Part shown: positions 26,402 through 36,039 of the stretch, piece by piece
How positions within the stretch are numbered: position 1 is the first letter of the stretch
Layout of the letters: each line of letters begins with the position of its first letter
From: a virus
Reading direction: 5' to 3' (one strand)
Virus record (IMG/VR): IMGVR_UViG_3300033571_024432
Location: 52,708 to 116,707 of that record
Length of the DNA: 64,000 bases
The notes under the pieces: model-generated
Seen by the model: only the letters and a program-made list of their open reading frames with translations
Database searches by the model: none
What the model was told of the DNA's origin: nothing
Made by a program: the position numbers and the translations under genes

Positions 26402-27133
26402 ATGTTTGATAAAAAATTAGAAAATTTAGTTAAACAAAGCGTTATTAAAACAATGAATGAAAATAACGTTTTATTAAAAAATAGTAATATTAAAAATGAA
26501 AATGAAAAAAAATTAAATGAAGCATATGTTGCACAACCAACAAACTTTAATTTAAATACTGAATTGTTATCAGAAAAAACAAAAATAGCCCATCAGGAAT
26601 TATTTGAAGGTTATATAAAAGAATTAAATACTGTTTCTGCAAAATTAGATACAGCTGATCGTGAAAATGTTAATCCAAATAATAGTCAATTTCGTTCTTT
26701 AAAATTAGATGAAATACATAATCATAATGCTTCATTTTTACACGGTTTATATTTTCAAAATATAAGCGATGTAAATAGTGAAATAACAGCAGATAGTTTA
26801 GCATTTATGAGAATTGAAAGGGATTTTGGAAGTTTTGATTTGTGGCAAGAAGATTTTATTGCTTGTTGTATGTCTTCAAGAAATGGTTGGGCTATGACTG
26901 TATATAGTTCAACATTAAAAAGATATATTAATACTATAGTAGATTTACATGATCAACATGTTTTAATAAGTTCTTTTCCTGTAATTGTTATGGATTGTTG
27001 GGAACATAGTTATTATAGAGATTATTTAAAAAATAGAAAAGCCTATGTATATGGTATGATGAAAGAATTAAATTGGAATGTCATTGAAGAACGTTTCAAA
27101 ATAGCAGATAAAATAGGAGCTTTAATTAAATGA
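26402..27133 (+). CDS. Fe/Mn superoxide dismutase-like protein with N-terminal extension
   Basis: A 243-residue protein. Residues 50-240 follow the Fe/Mn SOD fold: LSEKTKIAHQELFEGYIKELN (H64), HNHNASFLHGLYFQN (H114), RDFGSFDLWQEDFIACCMSS, NGWAMTVYS, and DCWEHSYYRDY with D198 and H202. All four metal ligands are therefore present. The first 45 residues are a K/N-rich extension beginning with a degenerate leader (ends M-N-E). A secreted or packaged antioxidant, or a structural use of the fold, are both possible; similar SOD-like proteins are known among marine phage genes. ATGA overlap couples it to the next gene. Confidence 0.88.
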   Translation: MFDKKLENLVKQSVIKTMNENNVLLKNSNIKNENEKKLNEAYVAQPTNFNLNTELLSEKTKIAHQELFEGYIKELNTVSAKLDTADRENVNPNNSQFRSLKLDEIHNHNASFLHGLYFQNISDVNSEITADSLAFMRIERDFGSFDLWQEDFIACCMSSRNGWAMTVYSSTLKRYINTIVDLHDQHVLISSFPVIVMDCWEHSYYRDYLKNRKAYVYGMMKELNWNVIEERFKIADKIGALIK

Positions 27134-28170
27134 TCAAAAGAAATAATTTAAATTATATTGAAAAACTTTTATTAGAAAAAAAACTGCCTAGTTTAAAAAT
27201 TTTATTAGAAGACGAAGAAAAACAATCAAAAACTAAAGAATCAAAACCTGCAGAAAATAAATCTTCAAGTACTGATTCATCAAGGCAAAGTAGTTCTGGT
27301 GATAGTGCGGCTGCAGATAATAACACGGGTGGTGATACAGGAGGTACTGGTGGTGGGTTAGATGATTTATTTGCAGATTCAGGAAGTGGTGGAGATACAG
27401 GCGACGGTGAAGAAGGTGGTGGAGATGTAGGTGGTGGAGATATTTTTGCAGGTGGAGGTGGTGATCCAAATGCGCAACAAGACATTAGTCAACAGTCTGC
27501 TGATCCTGAAAAGGAAAAGGATGAAAAGGAAAAGAAAATTAAAAAAGGTCTTAAATTAGCTGCAGATACATTATATGATGTGTCTAGCGGAGGCTTTGAC
27601 CCAAATATAAGTCATCAAATTACTCAGAATTTATTTGATATTAAAAATGAATCAAGATTTTACAATAAAAATAAAAAGAAGTTAATTGAAAATATTAGCA
27701 AATTTTTATTTAAAAATGTAAAAGATTATGATATTAAAAAATATAAAAAATTATCATTAAAAGATAAAAGTTTTTATTTAAACGAAAAAAAATTATTAAG
27801 AATGAATAAAATTTTATTAGAAAATGAAACTGACGATATTATAGGTGATAAATTTTGGCAAGAAAATGCACCAATTGATGCTATTGTAAATAATGCTGTT
27901 GAATTGACGAATAATTTTATAGATAAAGTTGATATACCATCATTAATTATAAATTCTGTATCTATTAAATTTGGTAAAATGGCAGGCGAAGAGCAAGAAG
28001 AAAATAAAAATGCGCCAAATGAATATAAGCAAAAATTGGCAGATTTTATTCAAAAATATACATCAGCATTAAAAAATATACCTGATTATAAAAATTATCC
28101 TACAGATAAATTTGCAGTTAATTCAAATATTCCTGATATTCAAGCAGTTGGTGCTTCAAATAGTCAATAA
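27130..28170 (+). CDS. Leader-bearing protein with Gly/Asp-rich linker
   Basis: A 346-residue protein. The leader LNYIEKLLLE ends at E16; LKILLEDEE repeats the L-x-E theme at residues 23-31. Residues about 35-130 are a disordered Ser, then Gly/Asp-rich linker (repeats of GGD, GGG, SGSGG), visibly richer in G than the surroundings. The C-terminal half is helical and polar (ENISKFLFKNVKDYDIKK; DKVDIPSLIINSVSIKFGKM). It looks like a tethered structural protein. Translation coupled to the SOD-like gene. Confidence 0.82.
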   Translation: MIKRNNLNYIEKLLLEKKLPSLKILLEDEEKQSKTKESKPAENKSSSTDSSRQSSSGDSAAADNNTGGDTGGTGGGLDDLFADSGSGGDTGDGEEGGGDVGGGDIFAGGGGDPNAQQDISQQSADPEKEKDEKEKKIKKGLKLAADTLYDVSSGGFDPNISHQITQNLFDIKNESRFYNKNKKKLIENISKFLFKNVKDYDIKKYKKLSLKDKSFYLNEKKLLRMNKILLENETDDIIGDKFWQENAPIDAIVNNAVELTNNFIDKVDIPSLIINSVSIKFGKMAGEEQEENKNAPNEYKQKLADFIQKYTSALKNIPDYKNYPTDKFAVNSNIPDIQAVGASNSQ

Positions 28171-28209
28171 AAAATAAACATTATAAAAAAAAGAATATAA
28201 TTTTATATT

Positions 28210-28638
28210 ATGAAAGATAACAATAAAAATAAAGGATTGTCAATTCAAACAGAGGCTGAAAAATTTGGTATTGCTCAAAAATATATTATGCGAGTTAGTA
28301 CAACTCATCCTCAAATGAGATTTTTTAAATCTTTATTGGTTTTAAGAGATTTAACAACACAAGATTTTTTTCATACATTTTTTAGATTAGTAATGGATGA
28401 AGATGAAAAAATAGTTGGTTTAATTGAAGAAGCTTATAAAATGAAAAAAGACAAGAGCATATCTAGATTAGTAAATCATGATAAGGAAAATATATATGAG
28501 CTTATTGAAAAACATTCTCCAATTGATCCAGGAGGAATTGGAGAAACAGAGTATAATGAATCAGAGTGGGGACCAAAAAATTATAAACAAAGACTTAGAG
28601 TCAACAGAGAAATATGTTCAAGAGACTCAGACGAATGA
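28210..28638 (+). CDS. Hypothetical protein with long out-of-frame overlap
   Basis: A 142-residue protein without the leader (starts MKDNNKNKGLSIQTEAEKFG). Middle segment HPQMRFFKSLLVLRDLTTQDFFHTFFRLVMDEDEK is helical. The last 143 bases are also read in another frame by the next gene. A short basic helper of tail or head assembly is possible but unsupported. Confidence 0.72.
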   Translation: MKDNNKNKGLSIQTEAEKFGIAQKYIMRVSTTHPQMRFFKSLLVLRDLTTQDFFHTFFRLVMDEDEKIVGLIEEAYKMKKDKSISRLVNHDKENIYELIEKHSPIDPGGIGETEYNESEWGPKNYKQRLRVNREICSRDSDE

Positions 28639-28960
28639 TGATATTATAAAAAGAATTTCAAAAATAGAAAACAAAATATCTGAAATTGAAAAATTACAAG
28701 ATTTATCTATTAAAAATATATTGCAATTTGATAAAAATTTAAAAACATTAAATGAAGATTTTGCTTTAATAGCAAAAACAATTACTGATATTTTATATTT
28801 TTTTAATAGCATAAAGATTGTAAATTTAGATGAAGATTTAAATGAAGATTTAGATGAAGATTTAAATGAAAAAGATAAAGAAGAATCTGAAAATGATAAT
28901 AGTGAAACGATTGAAGATCTTGACGAATTTATAAAAAGAAATAAAAAAAAATATCAATAA
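28496..28960 (+). CDS. Leader-like acidic protein overlapping the previous gene
   Basis: A 154-residue protein. The start at 28496 is chosen because AAGGA (28483-28487) is eight bases upstream and because MSLLKNILQLIQEELEK then gives a leader-like helix. The centre is a coiled coil (RISKIENKISEIEKL), followed by the acidic repeat DEDLNEDLDEDLNE encoded by near-identical DNA units at about 28829-28870. No known domain. The 143-base overlap with 28210-28638 is unusually long for this genome. Confidence 0.7.
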   Translation: MSLLKNILQLIQEELEKQSIMNQSGDQKIINKDLESTEKYVQETQTNDDIIKRISKIENKISEIEKLQDLSIKNILQFDKNLKTLNEDFALIAKTITDILYFFNSIKIVNLDEDLNEDLDEDLNEKDKEESENDNSETIEDLDEFIKRNKKKYQ

Positions 28961-29026
28961 TAAAAAAATTATTTATAATTTAAATCGATAATTATTGTTT
29001 ATATAATAAAGCATCGAGGTAAATAT

Positions 29027-29521
29027 ATGAAAATTAATCTAAATGAAAAAACAGTTAGAGCCTTAGCAAGAAATATTTTATTTGAATCAAATGAAAAAAT
29101 AAATTTGCACGAAATGAGTTTATCTCCTGATAAAACAGGTGGAGGTAATAGTAATATTAATACTACTGCTAATAATCAAAAAGCAGATATTTTCAAAAAA
29201 GGGCCAAAAACTTCATCAATAAAAAAACAAAAAGAATACGGCGAAAAAGAATTTGAAGTCGATGATGAATTACCTATTAATGACAAAAAATATGGAGGTA
29301 ATATTTCTTATGAAATGTCACCAAATTTTTATGAAACATCAGAAGGTGATGTTGAAAATTATTTAGATAATGACGATTTTTATCCTCCAAAAGCAACATT
29401 ACCAACTGTTATGACAAAAATTGGTAAAGAAATTGGTAAAGAAGTTAAAGATAGTAATGTTAAAAAATATTATGATGAATTAAAATCTTTAAGCAAAAAA
29501 TATTTAAAGGATAATAAATAA
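29027..29521 (+). CDS. Leader-bearing small virion-type protein
   Basis: A 164-residue protein with a textbook leader: LNEKTVRALARNILFE, E20 before S21. A disordered stretch with GGGNSNINTT follows, then a short folded-looking segment (GGNISYEMSPNFYETSEGDVENYL). GAGG precedes the ATG. It is followed after one base by the 1269-residue gene. Confidence 0.82.
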   Translation: MKINLNEKTVRALARNILFESNEKINLHEMSLSPDKTGGGNSNINTTANNQKADIFKKGPKTSSIKKQKEYGEKEFEVDDELPINDKKYGGNISYEMSPNFYETSEGDVENYLDNDDFYPPKATLPTVMTKIGKEIGKEVKDSNVKKYYDELKSLSKKYLKDNK

Positions 29522-29522
29522 A

Positions 29523-32500
29523 ATGTTAAATAAAAAAATAATAAATTTCTTAATAGAATCTATAAACGATGATGATGATGATTTCGAAATTAATAAAGAA
29601 GAATTAGGGAAATATAGAAGTGAAATTTCATTAGTAGGTAAATCAAAATTTCTTAAATTAAAAAAACACAAAAAAAAATATTATAAAAGTGGATTATTTA
29701 CGAAAGATTTCCAAGATGCTTTAAAAGACGCGGCAGATAGAGCACAGGAAAGTACTGAACGTGGTCAAATGTCAGATGAAGAATTTGAATTACATAAGAA
29801 GTCTTTAGCTAAAGATGTATCAAAGGCACAATTAGAAATTGAAAATAATAAATTATTTTATTATATAGCATGGTTAAAAGGTAATTATTTTTGGAAAAAT
29901 TTATATATTAAATATTTAGATGCATGTGTAAAAAATTCTCAATCATATGAAAGAAATAAAAAATTTGATAAAAATAAAAGAGCGCTTGCAGACAAAGATG
30001 ATGAAGAAAATCCAACAGGTAAAGTTTTAGATTGGACTGCATCTGACTATATTGATTATGCTGTTCCTAGAAAAACAGAAGAATCTGTTAAAGAATGGAA
30101 TAGCTTTCAAGCTGCTTTTATAAAAGAATTAATAACTTTATTATATAAAGATGTTTCACAAGCTGATTATGATAGAATGTTAAATTTTAAAAATATTAAA
30201 TCAACAAACGATTCTTTTAAAGAAAAAACTTTTTCAAATTGGGTAATGAAAGATAATACAGCTATTGAGGATTATTATCTTGAAAAAAATAAAGATAAAA
30301 ACTTAATGGATTATAATTTTGAGGCTGCTAATAAATTATTAGCAGATATGTCTGGTATTGATATATCAACAGGTGAATTTGATTCAAAAAATATTACTAG
30401 CGAAGATTTGGATGAAATAAAAGAATCATTTATTAATAATCCTTATGATCAAATAGAATTTGAAATAAAAAAAGAAAATGAAAGACAATCTGATTTTGAA
30501 AATGAAACAAATGAATATAATGAATTAATGTCTACAAATAATAGATTATCTAATAATGAAGATGATAATTTATCGTATGATGATCAAGTGGCATTTAAGC
30601 AAAACAAAATGGATTCAGATTTTTATGATTTATCATTTAATAATAATCAAAATAAATTATCAATTGAAGAAAAAATTAAAAATTTTAATAAAAACAAGGA
30701 AAGAGAATTAAAAAATTTAATCGATAATATTAGATATCCATCAAATATTCAAGGTTCAAGAAAAGATGAATTTTTAAATAATAGAATAAAAGCTTTTGAA
30801 CAAAAGAAAGAAATAGAATATCAACAATTAATAAATTCAGAAAATGATATTAATGTAAGAATAGACAATTTTAATAAAAAGCAAGACGCTGATTTACAAA
30901 GAATAATTGCTGATTTAAATGATACATTTTCAAATGAAACTGAAGAATTTCGTGAAAAAATAGTCGCTGATGAAATTAAAAATTTTGAAAAAGAAAAAGA
31001 AAGAAAATTTAAAGCATTATTCTCTTCAAAATTATTGTCAGATGAAGAAAATATGAAAATGCGTGCAGAAGATTTTGAACAATCAAATGAAATGTTAGAT
31101 AAAATAAAAAATGGAGATGATTCAAATGTATATATTAGCGATTCAGAAAAGGTAATTGAATATATTGCTGCATATAATGAATTAGACAAAATGATAAATA
31201 GCGAGCAATTTTTACCTGAAAATTTAAATAAATACGCTTCTGAATTTGAAAATATTAATAATAATGAATTTGAAGAAATAGAAGATATTCAAGATGAAAA
31301 TAATGAAAAAATTTCTTCAAGGGAAATAATAAATAATGTTTTATCTAGAAAAGATAATCCAAAAAATATTGATAGATTGGAAGATATTTTTTATATATAT
31401 GCTTTATTAAAAGCTGATATTGCAATGATTACAGAACGTTTATCTAAACAAAAAAATGTTAAATATAAATATGGTGATATTACTAAAAAAATGGATGCTG
31501 CGTTAAAAGAGGTAGTAACGCAAGTATATAAAATGATTAATAATATACAATCATCTAATCCTATTGCAACAAATAAACTGGCAATGATTGCAAGAAATAT
31601 AGATCAATATAGAAATAAATTAAACAATCCTAAAAAAGATAAATTTTGGACTTTACCAGTAATGGTTACTGCAGCGGGAGGTTTATATGCAATTGATACA
31701 ACTGGAAAAAATATAGCAACATCTGGTTTACAAAGATCAATGGCTGAAATGCTTATGCAAGCAACATGGGCACAATCAATGTTAAAACAGAACAAAATAG
31801 CAGAATTACGTATTATATCAATGCAATCATGGTTAGATGATCTTGATTTAAATTATAATTTATCTTTGGGTTATGAAGAAAAATATAAAGAAGGTATAAC
31901 ATTACAAGAAAAATTAAAACAATTAGTCTCTCAATTAAGTGATTCTGAAAAAAAGAAAATTAAACCAAGAACGCAAGATGTCGTAAGAAAAGAATATAAA
32001 AAAATTGCTGTTGATAATTTAAATATAGATCCTTTATATACTAAATTAACAGATAAATATTATGAATATGAAGAAAAAATTGAAGATTTAATTGAAGAGA
32101 TGGATATCATGGGTGGTTCTGAATTAACCAGTATTCGTGAATTAAAAATACAATTAAATTATTTTACAGAAAAATATGAAAAAACAAAGCAACAAATGTC
32201 TAAAATTGAATATCAATTTGAAAGATTAGCAAAGAATGAATATTTTTCTGAACGTGAAGAAAAGAAAAAACAAATGTCTGATGAAATAATTAATCAGATT
32301 GAAAAAATACAAGATGAAATTTATGAATTAGATTCATGGAATAAAAAATCATATATAAAAGCTGGTACAGTTAAAGGTGTTAAACAATATGATAAAAAAG
32401 ACTTTGATAGTTTTATAGATAATGATATTAGAAAAGATAAAACATTAACACCTGAATATATTTTAAATCAAGCAAAGGTAGCAGATTATAATCCAACAGA

Positions 32501-33332
32501 TAAACGTCTTGAGATAAATAAAAATATGAAATCTGCGATTGAAAAATATTATAATTATCCTGATATGACTGATCAATCTGAATTAGGTGAAACATTGAGA
32601 GATATGTATTTAGATTCTATGAGGAAATCATTTGTAGGTAAAGATATAGACGTTTTTTATATTGAAAAATTAATGAATGATAATAAAAGCCCATTTTCAA
32701 ATTATCATAGAATATTAGTTAGTAAATTTTTTGATTCAGAAAAATCAGAATCATATTATACATCTGTAAATGATGCGATTATAGATTATTTAAATCAAAA
32801 TTATGGGCAAATAAATGTTGTTAGAAATAGATCAGATGAATTGTTAGTAAAATATATTAAAGAATACACATTTGGATATTCAAATTCAGAATATGATTAT
32901 TCTCTTAAAAAAACCTATATTAAACAAAATCAAAAACAATTTGTAGCTGATCTTGAAAAATATTGGACAGATAAAGGTTTTTGTAATACATTGTCTCAAT
33001 GTCAAATTGATGGTTTTTATAAATATCCACATATAAGAAAAGCATTTTGGAATGAATTGGTAAAAAGCGCTACAACTCTTTCATTTCAAAAAGAAACTGG
33101 CGAAAGAAGACCTGGCGGACAAATAGCAGCTGCTTTTTTAAAAAATATTTATGATCCAAATGTAACACAAAAATATGAAGAATTTGTAAATTCTTTATCA
33201 AAATCTGTTAGACAATCTGCGTTTAATCAATCTTTAAATGCAACTAATTTTTATTCAAGATTTAATAAAAAAGATGAACATATAATTATTGAACCTGAAA
33301 GTTATTTTAAGAGTAAAGAATTAAAAAAATAG
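29523..33332 (+). CDS. Very large leader-bearing coiled-coil protein
   Basis: A 1269-residue protein, the longest in the window. The leader is short (MLNKKIINFLIE, E12 before S13) and runs into an acidic stretch. Long charged helices with Glu/Lys/Asn dominate residues 280-600 (for example IKNFNKNKERELKNL repeats), as in a coiled coil. Near residues 710-740 a hydrophobic segment appears (FWTLPVMVTAAGGLYAIDTTG). A tape-measure or injected internal protein is conceivable by size, but the leader and charge favour internal cargo. No catalytic motif was seen. Confidence 0.85.
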   Translation: MLNKKIINFLIESINDDDDDFEINKEELGKYRSEISLVGKSKFLKLKKHKKKYYKSGLFTKDFQDALKDAADRAQESTERGQMSDEEFELHKKSLAKDVSKAQLEIENNKLFYYIAWLKGNYFWKNLYIKYLDACVKNSQSYERNKKFDKNKRALADKDDEENPTGKVLDWTASDYIDYAVPRKTEESVKEWNSFQAAFIKELITLLYKDVSQADYDRMLNFKNIKSTNDSFKEKTFSNWVMKDNTAIEDYYLEKNKDKNLMDYNFEAANKLLADMSGIDISTGEFDSKNITSEDLDEIKESFINNPYDQIEFEIKKENERQSDFENETNEYNELMSTNNRLSNNEDDNLSYDDQVAFKQNKMDSDFYDLSFNNNQNKLSIEEKIKNFNKNKERELKNLIDNIRYPSNIQGSRKDEFLNNRIKAFEQKKEIEYQQLINSENDINVRIDNFNKKQDADLQRIIADLNDTFSNETEEFREKIVADEIKNFEKEKERKFKALFSSKLLSDEENMKMRAEDFEQSNEMLDKIKNGDDSNVYISDSEKVIEYIAAYNELDKMINSEQFLPENLNKYASEFENINNNEFEEIEDIQDENNEKISSREIINNVLSRKDNPKNIDRLEDIFYIYALLKADIAMITERLSKQKNVKYKYGDITKKMDAALKEVVTQVYKMINNIQSSNPIATNKLAMIARNIDQYRNKLNNPKKDKFWTLPVMVTAAGGLYAIDTTGKNIATSGLQRSMAEMLMQATWAQSMLKQNKIAELRIISMQSWLDDLDLNYNLSLGYEEKYKEGITLQEKLKQLVSQLSDSEKKKIKPRTQDVVRKEYKKIAVDNLNIDPLYTKLTDKYYEYEEKIEDLIEEMDIMGGSELTSIRELKIQLNYFTEKYEKTKQQMSKIEYQFERLAKNEYFSEREEKKKQMSDEIINQIEKIQDEIYELDSWNKKSYIKAGTVKGVKQYDKKDFDSFIDNDIRKDKTLTPEYILNQAKVADYNPTDKRLEINKNMKSAIEKYYNYPDMTDQSELGETLRDMYLDSMRKSFVGKDIDVFYIEKLMNDNKSPFSNYHRILVSKFFDSEKSESYYTSVNDAIIDYLNQNYGQINVVRNRSDELLVKYIKEYTFGYSNSEYDYSLKKTYIKQNQKQFVADLEKYWTDKGFCNTLSQCQIDGFYKYPHIRKAFWNELVKSATTLSFQKETGERRPGGQIAAAFLKNIYDPNVTQKYEEFVNSLSKSVRQSAFNQSLNATNFYSRFNKKDEHIIIEPESYFKSKELKK

Positions 33333-33380
33333 ATATTTATATATAATAAAATATGTTTTATATAATATTATGGAAAATAA

Positions 33381-33764
33381 ATGAATATATCTAATTTAAT
33401 GAAAAATTATTTTAATGAAGAAAATCAATATATGATAAATGAGAATTTAAATACAAAAAATAAATCAATACCTATCGTTGTTTCTAAATCAAAATGGAAT
33501 ATAGAAAGTAATATTATGTCAAGAATATACGAATTTTCTGAAAAGGATCATTCAGTTTATTTTATGCAACAAATAATGCAATATATTTCAAACTCTGAAC
33601 ATAATATAGAGGTTAGGTTTAAAAAGGAAAAATGTACAGTTATTATTAGGGCTTTAGCATCTTTTATAAATGAATATGAAATAGAAGCTTGTAAATATTT
33701 TGATAAAATTTATAATGATACTAATTACATAAAATTAAAATATGATTATGAGGATGAATTTTAA
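33381..33764 (+). CDS. Leader-bearing small protein
   Basis: A 127-residue protein: leader MNISNLMKNYFNE, then a second L/I-x-E (MINE) before a compact alpha/beta-looking domain (HNIEVRFKKEKCTVIIRALASFINEYEIEACKYFDKIY). The next ATG follows the stop without a gap. Function unknown. Confidence 0.78.
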   Translation: MNISNLMKNYFNEENQYMINENLNTKNKSIPIVVSKSKWNIESNIMSRIYEFSEKDHSVYFMQQIMQYISNSEHNIEVRFKKEKCTVIIRALASFINEYEIEACKYFDKIYNDTNYIKLKYDYEDEF

Positions 33765-34148
33765 ATGAGTAATGATAAAAATATATTTTTAAGTCAAAAC
33801 TTAGTTGATTTAATAGATATCGATTATTTATATGAAGATGATAATAAAAGAAACGAAGAAGATAAATTAAATATAAATTTTGAGTTTGAAAATAGTGATA
33901 TATCTATTAGAAAAGGCAAAATACAAAAATTAATTAAAAAATCAAATGAACAAAATTATAAAATTTCATTGGATTTAAATAAAAATGAAGCACAATATTT
34001 TTTTATTAATGACGAAATAAAAAAGATTGAACTAAATTTAGACTTTGAAAAAAGAGTATTTGAATCAGATAAATATTTAATTAAATATTGTATAATTTAT
34101 AGCAATGAAAATAATTACAATTTAAAAGTAATAATTAAAGGTATTTAA
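33765..34148 (+). CDS. Hypothetical acidic protein
   Basis: A 127-residue protein without the leader. Beta-like pattern in the C-terminal half (KISLDLNKNEAQYFFINDEIKKIELNLDFEKRVFE). It abuts its neighbours on both sides, so it is read as part of one operon. No domain recognised. Confidence 0.75.
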   Translation: MSNDKNIFLSQNLVDLIDIDYLYEDDNKRNEEDKLNINFEFENSDISIRKGKIQKLIKKSNEQNYKISLDLNKNEAQYFFINDEIKKIELNLDFEKRVFESDKYLIKYCIIYSNENNYNLKVIIKGI

Positions 34149-34149
34149 A

Positions 34150-34323
34150 ATGAGCAATCAATTCGATAAATTTATGACAGATATGTTATATAATCAAAAA
34201 AGAAATAAAAATTGGCAAATGCCTATTTTAGATCAACAAGGTACTCATGAAGAATACATGAAAAGATTAAGAATGTATCGTGAAAGAGAACTTTGGCAGA
34301 ATAGAATAAATTGGAGTAAATAA
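34150..34323 (+). CDS. Small basic protein
   Basis: A 57-residue protein (MSNQFDKFMTDMLYNQ ... RMYRERELWQNRINWSK), rich in aromatic and basic residues. It starts one base after the previous stop and ends one base before the next ATG, which supports it as a gene despite its size. Function unknown. Confidence 0.72.
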   Translation: MSNQFDKFMTDMLYNQKRNKNWQMPILDQQGTHEEYMKRLRMYRERELWQNRINWSK

Positions 34324-34324
34324 C

Positions 34325-35083
34325 ATGAATATATCAAAATTTATTTCATTATTAGAAAGATCAATTAAAGAGGGTGATGTAACAGCTAATGAAAAAAAAC
34401 AACAACAATCAATTGATTTAGAAATATCTCCAAGTTTAAAAGCACCTAAAAAACAAAATAAAAACCAAGATAATAATAAAAAAAACGATAAAAATCAAAA
34501 TAAAAAAAATAATAATCAATTAGATGATGAAGAAGTTTCTGAGGATCAAGATTCTCCATATGACGCATTTGAAAAATCTGTAAAGAAAAATGATTCACAA
34601 GACGAAGATTATGAAGAATTAGATGATACAGAAGATATTGATGAAGATGATGAAGAAAAAAGAGAAAAAAAAGAAAGATCAGGATTTAAATTATCAAATG
34701 CAAAACAATACACTTATTTTAAAGATTTAGTAAATAAATTCAGAGCAGCTGAAAGTATTAATAAAAGTAATGCAGCTGAAAAATTTTATAATAAATTAAC
34801 ATTAGGCGAAAAGCAAACAATTTGTTTATTTTTTGATTCAATGACAAAAGTTTTAAATGCAAATACAGATGCAGATTTTAAAATGCCTAAGACACCTTTA
34901 CAACATGGTATTAAAATAAAAGAAAAGGTTTCTTCTAACGAAGAACATATGAAAACAATTTCAGCTGCAGCTTCAGGTGACAAAAAAGCTGAAAAGAAAA
35001 TGTCTTCAATGGCTCCTATCACAGTAGGTGAATCAATAAAAAGATTTACATCAATAGATAATTTATTAAAAGAAGTAAAATAA
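34325..35083 (+). CDS. Leader-bearing protein with charged linker
   Basis: A 252-residue protein: leader MNISKFISLLE (E11), a long K/N/Q then D/E-rich linker to about residue 115, and a compact C-terminal domain (AKQYTYFKDLVNKFRAAESINKSNAAEKFYNKLTLGEKQTICLFFDSMTKVL in pieces) that looks helical. Ends 1 base before the next ATG. No known family. Confidence 0.8.
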   Translation: MNISKFISLLERSIKEGDVTANEKKQQQSIDLEISPSLKAPKKQNKNQDNNKKNDKNQNKKNNNQLDDEEVSEDQDSPYDAFEKSVKKNDSQDEDYEELDDTEDIDEDDEEKREKKERSGFKLSNAKQYTYFKDLVNKFRAAESINKSNAAEKFYNKLTLGEKQTICLFFDSMTKVLNANTDADFKMPKTPLQHGIKIKEKVSSNEEHMKTISAAASGDKKAEKKMSSMAPITVGESIKRFTSIDNLLKEVK

Positions 35084-35084
35084 C

Positions 35085-35360
35085 ATGGAACCAGTACATT
35101 TATATGTTAATCAAATTTTATTAGAAAGCTTTCGAAAAAATATTGATCATGAACATTATATCAGTATTAATGGTGAAAGATTAAAATTTGGAAGTAAAAA
35201 ATGTATTCAAGATCTTGAATATAGAATTGGCGATGCTGTAAGGGTTAGAGATAGCTATCAAGCAAGAACAGACGGACGTGTATACTTCTCAGGTATTTTA
35301 AGAATACTACGTAGAGAACTACAAACTGCTAAAAAGATATACCAGAATTTACCAGTTTAA
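35085..35360 (+). CDS. Small leader-bearing basic protein
   Basis: A 91-residue protein: leader ending I-L-L-E14 before S15, then a compact basic body with several Arg (RIGDAVRVRDSYQARTDGR, LRILRRELQTAKK). The relatively high Arg content stands out in this Lys-rich proteome and may mean nucleic-acid contact. Function unknown. Confidence 0.78.
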   Translation: MEPVHLYVNQILLESFRKNIDHEHYISINGERLKFGSKKCIQDLEYRIGDAVRVRDSYQARTDGRVYFSGILRILRRELQTAKKIYQNLPV

Positions 35361-35432
35361 TTTTTATTTAAAATATATAAAATTATATATAAAAATAATT
35401 TCTAATCAATAGAGAAGATCCCAGGATAGTCT

Positions 35433-36038
35433 ATGAAGCATTTATACGCATGTAATATATTAAATCATCCATATATTAAAAACGAAGAAGATGTCAAAAA
35501 ATTAATACATATTTTAAACACAACTGATTCTTGGGAAATAAATGAAGGAGAATCGTATATTATAAGAAGAACTCTTTCAGGATCATGGGTATGGGATAAA
35601 ATGACAAGAAATCCAATAGATATTGGCGGAAGATTATACGAAAATAAATGGACAGAACTTTTTAATAATAATAAAATGAATCAAGATTTTTATGGTGTAG
35701 GAAGAAATCCAAATAAAGGGTTTTTAATGATAAATGATACTTTATGGGGAATAGTAACATTTGATGTTAATATTAAAGGAAGAAATTTAAAAAGATTAAA
35801 TATACCAAATGAAATATTAAATAATATTTGTGATGAAATAGGCTTCAATAAAAAAACAAAACACCAATCAACCAACCCAATCTACTACGTGGACAAAGAT
35901 GATTTTAAAACAAATTTATCAAATATTCAAAATTACTTTGATAAATTAATTGTTAATTTAAGTGATGAATTTAAAATTCCTATTTATATTTCAAAATATA
36001 AAAAAGAAAATGATCAAATAATAATGGAAGAAAATTAA
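35433..36038 (+). CDS. Hypothetical protein, no leader
   Basis: A 201-residue protein beginning MKHLYACNILNHPYIKN. It holds a mixed alpha/beta-looking centre with Trp and Gly (RTLSGSWVWDKMTRNPIDIGG, GFLMINDTLWGIVTFDVN). CAGGATAG is the ribosome-binding site. A 72-base gap precedes it without any of the recognised promoters. No family recognised. One base separates its stop from the next ATG. Confidence 0.78.
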   Translation: MKHLYACNILNHPYIKNEEDVKKLIHILNTTDSWEINEGESYIIRRTLSGSWVWDKMTRNPIDIGGRLYENKWTELFNNNKMNQDFYGVGRNPNKGFLMINDTLWGIVTFDVNIKGRNLKRLNIPNEILNNICDEIGFNKKTKHQSTNPIYYVDKDDFKTNLSNIQNYFDKLIVNLSDEFKIPIYISKYKKENDQIIMEEN

Positions 36039-36039
36039 T

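Noticed and set aside
27153-27485. Minus-strand proline-rich open frame of 110 codons
   Set aside because: It is the antisense of the Gly/Asp-rich linker of the gene at 27130; no ribosome-binding site or context.
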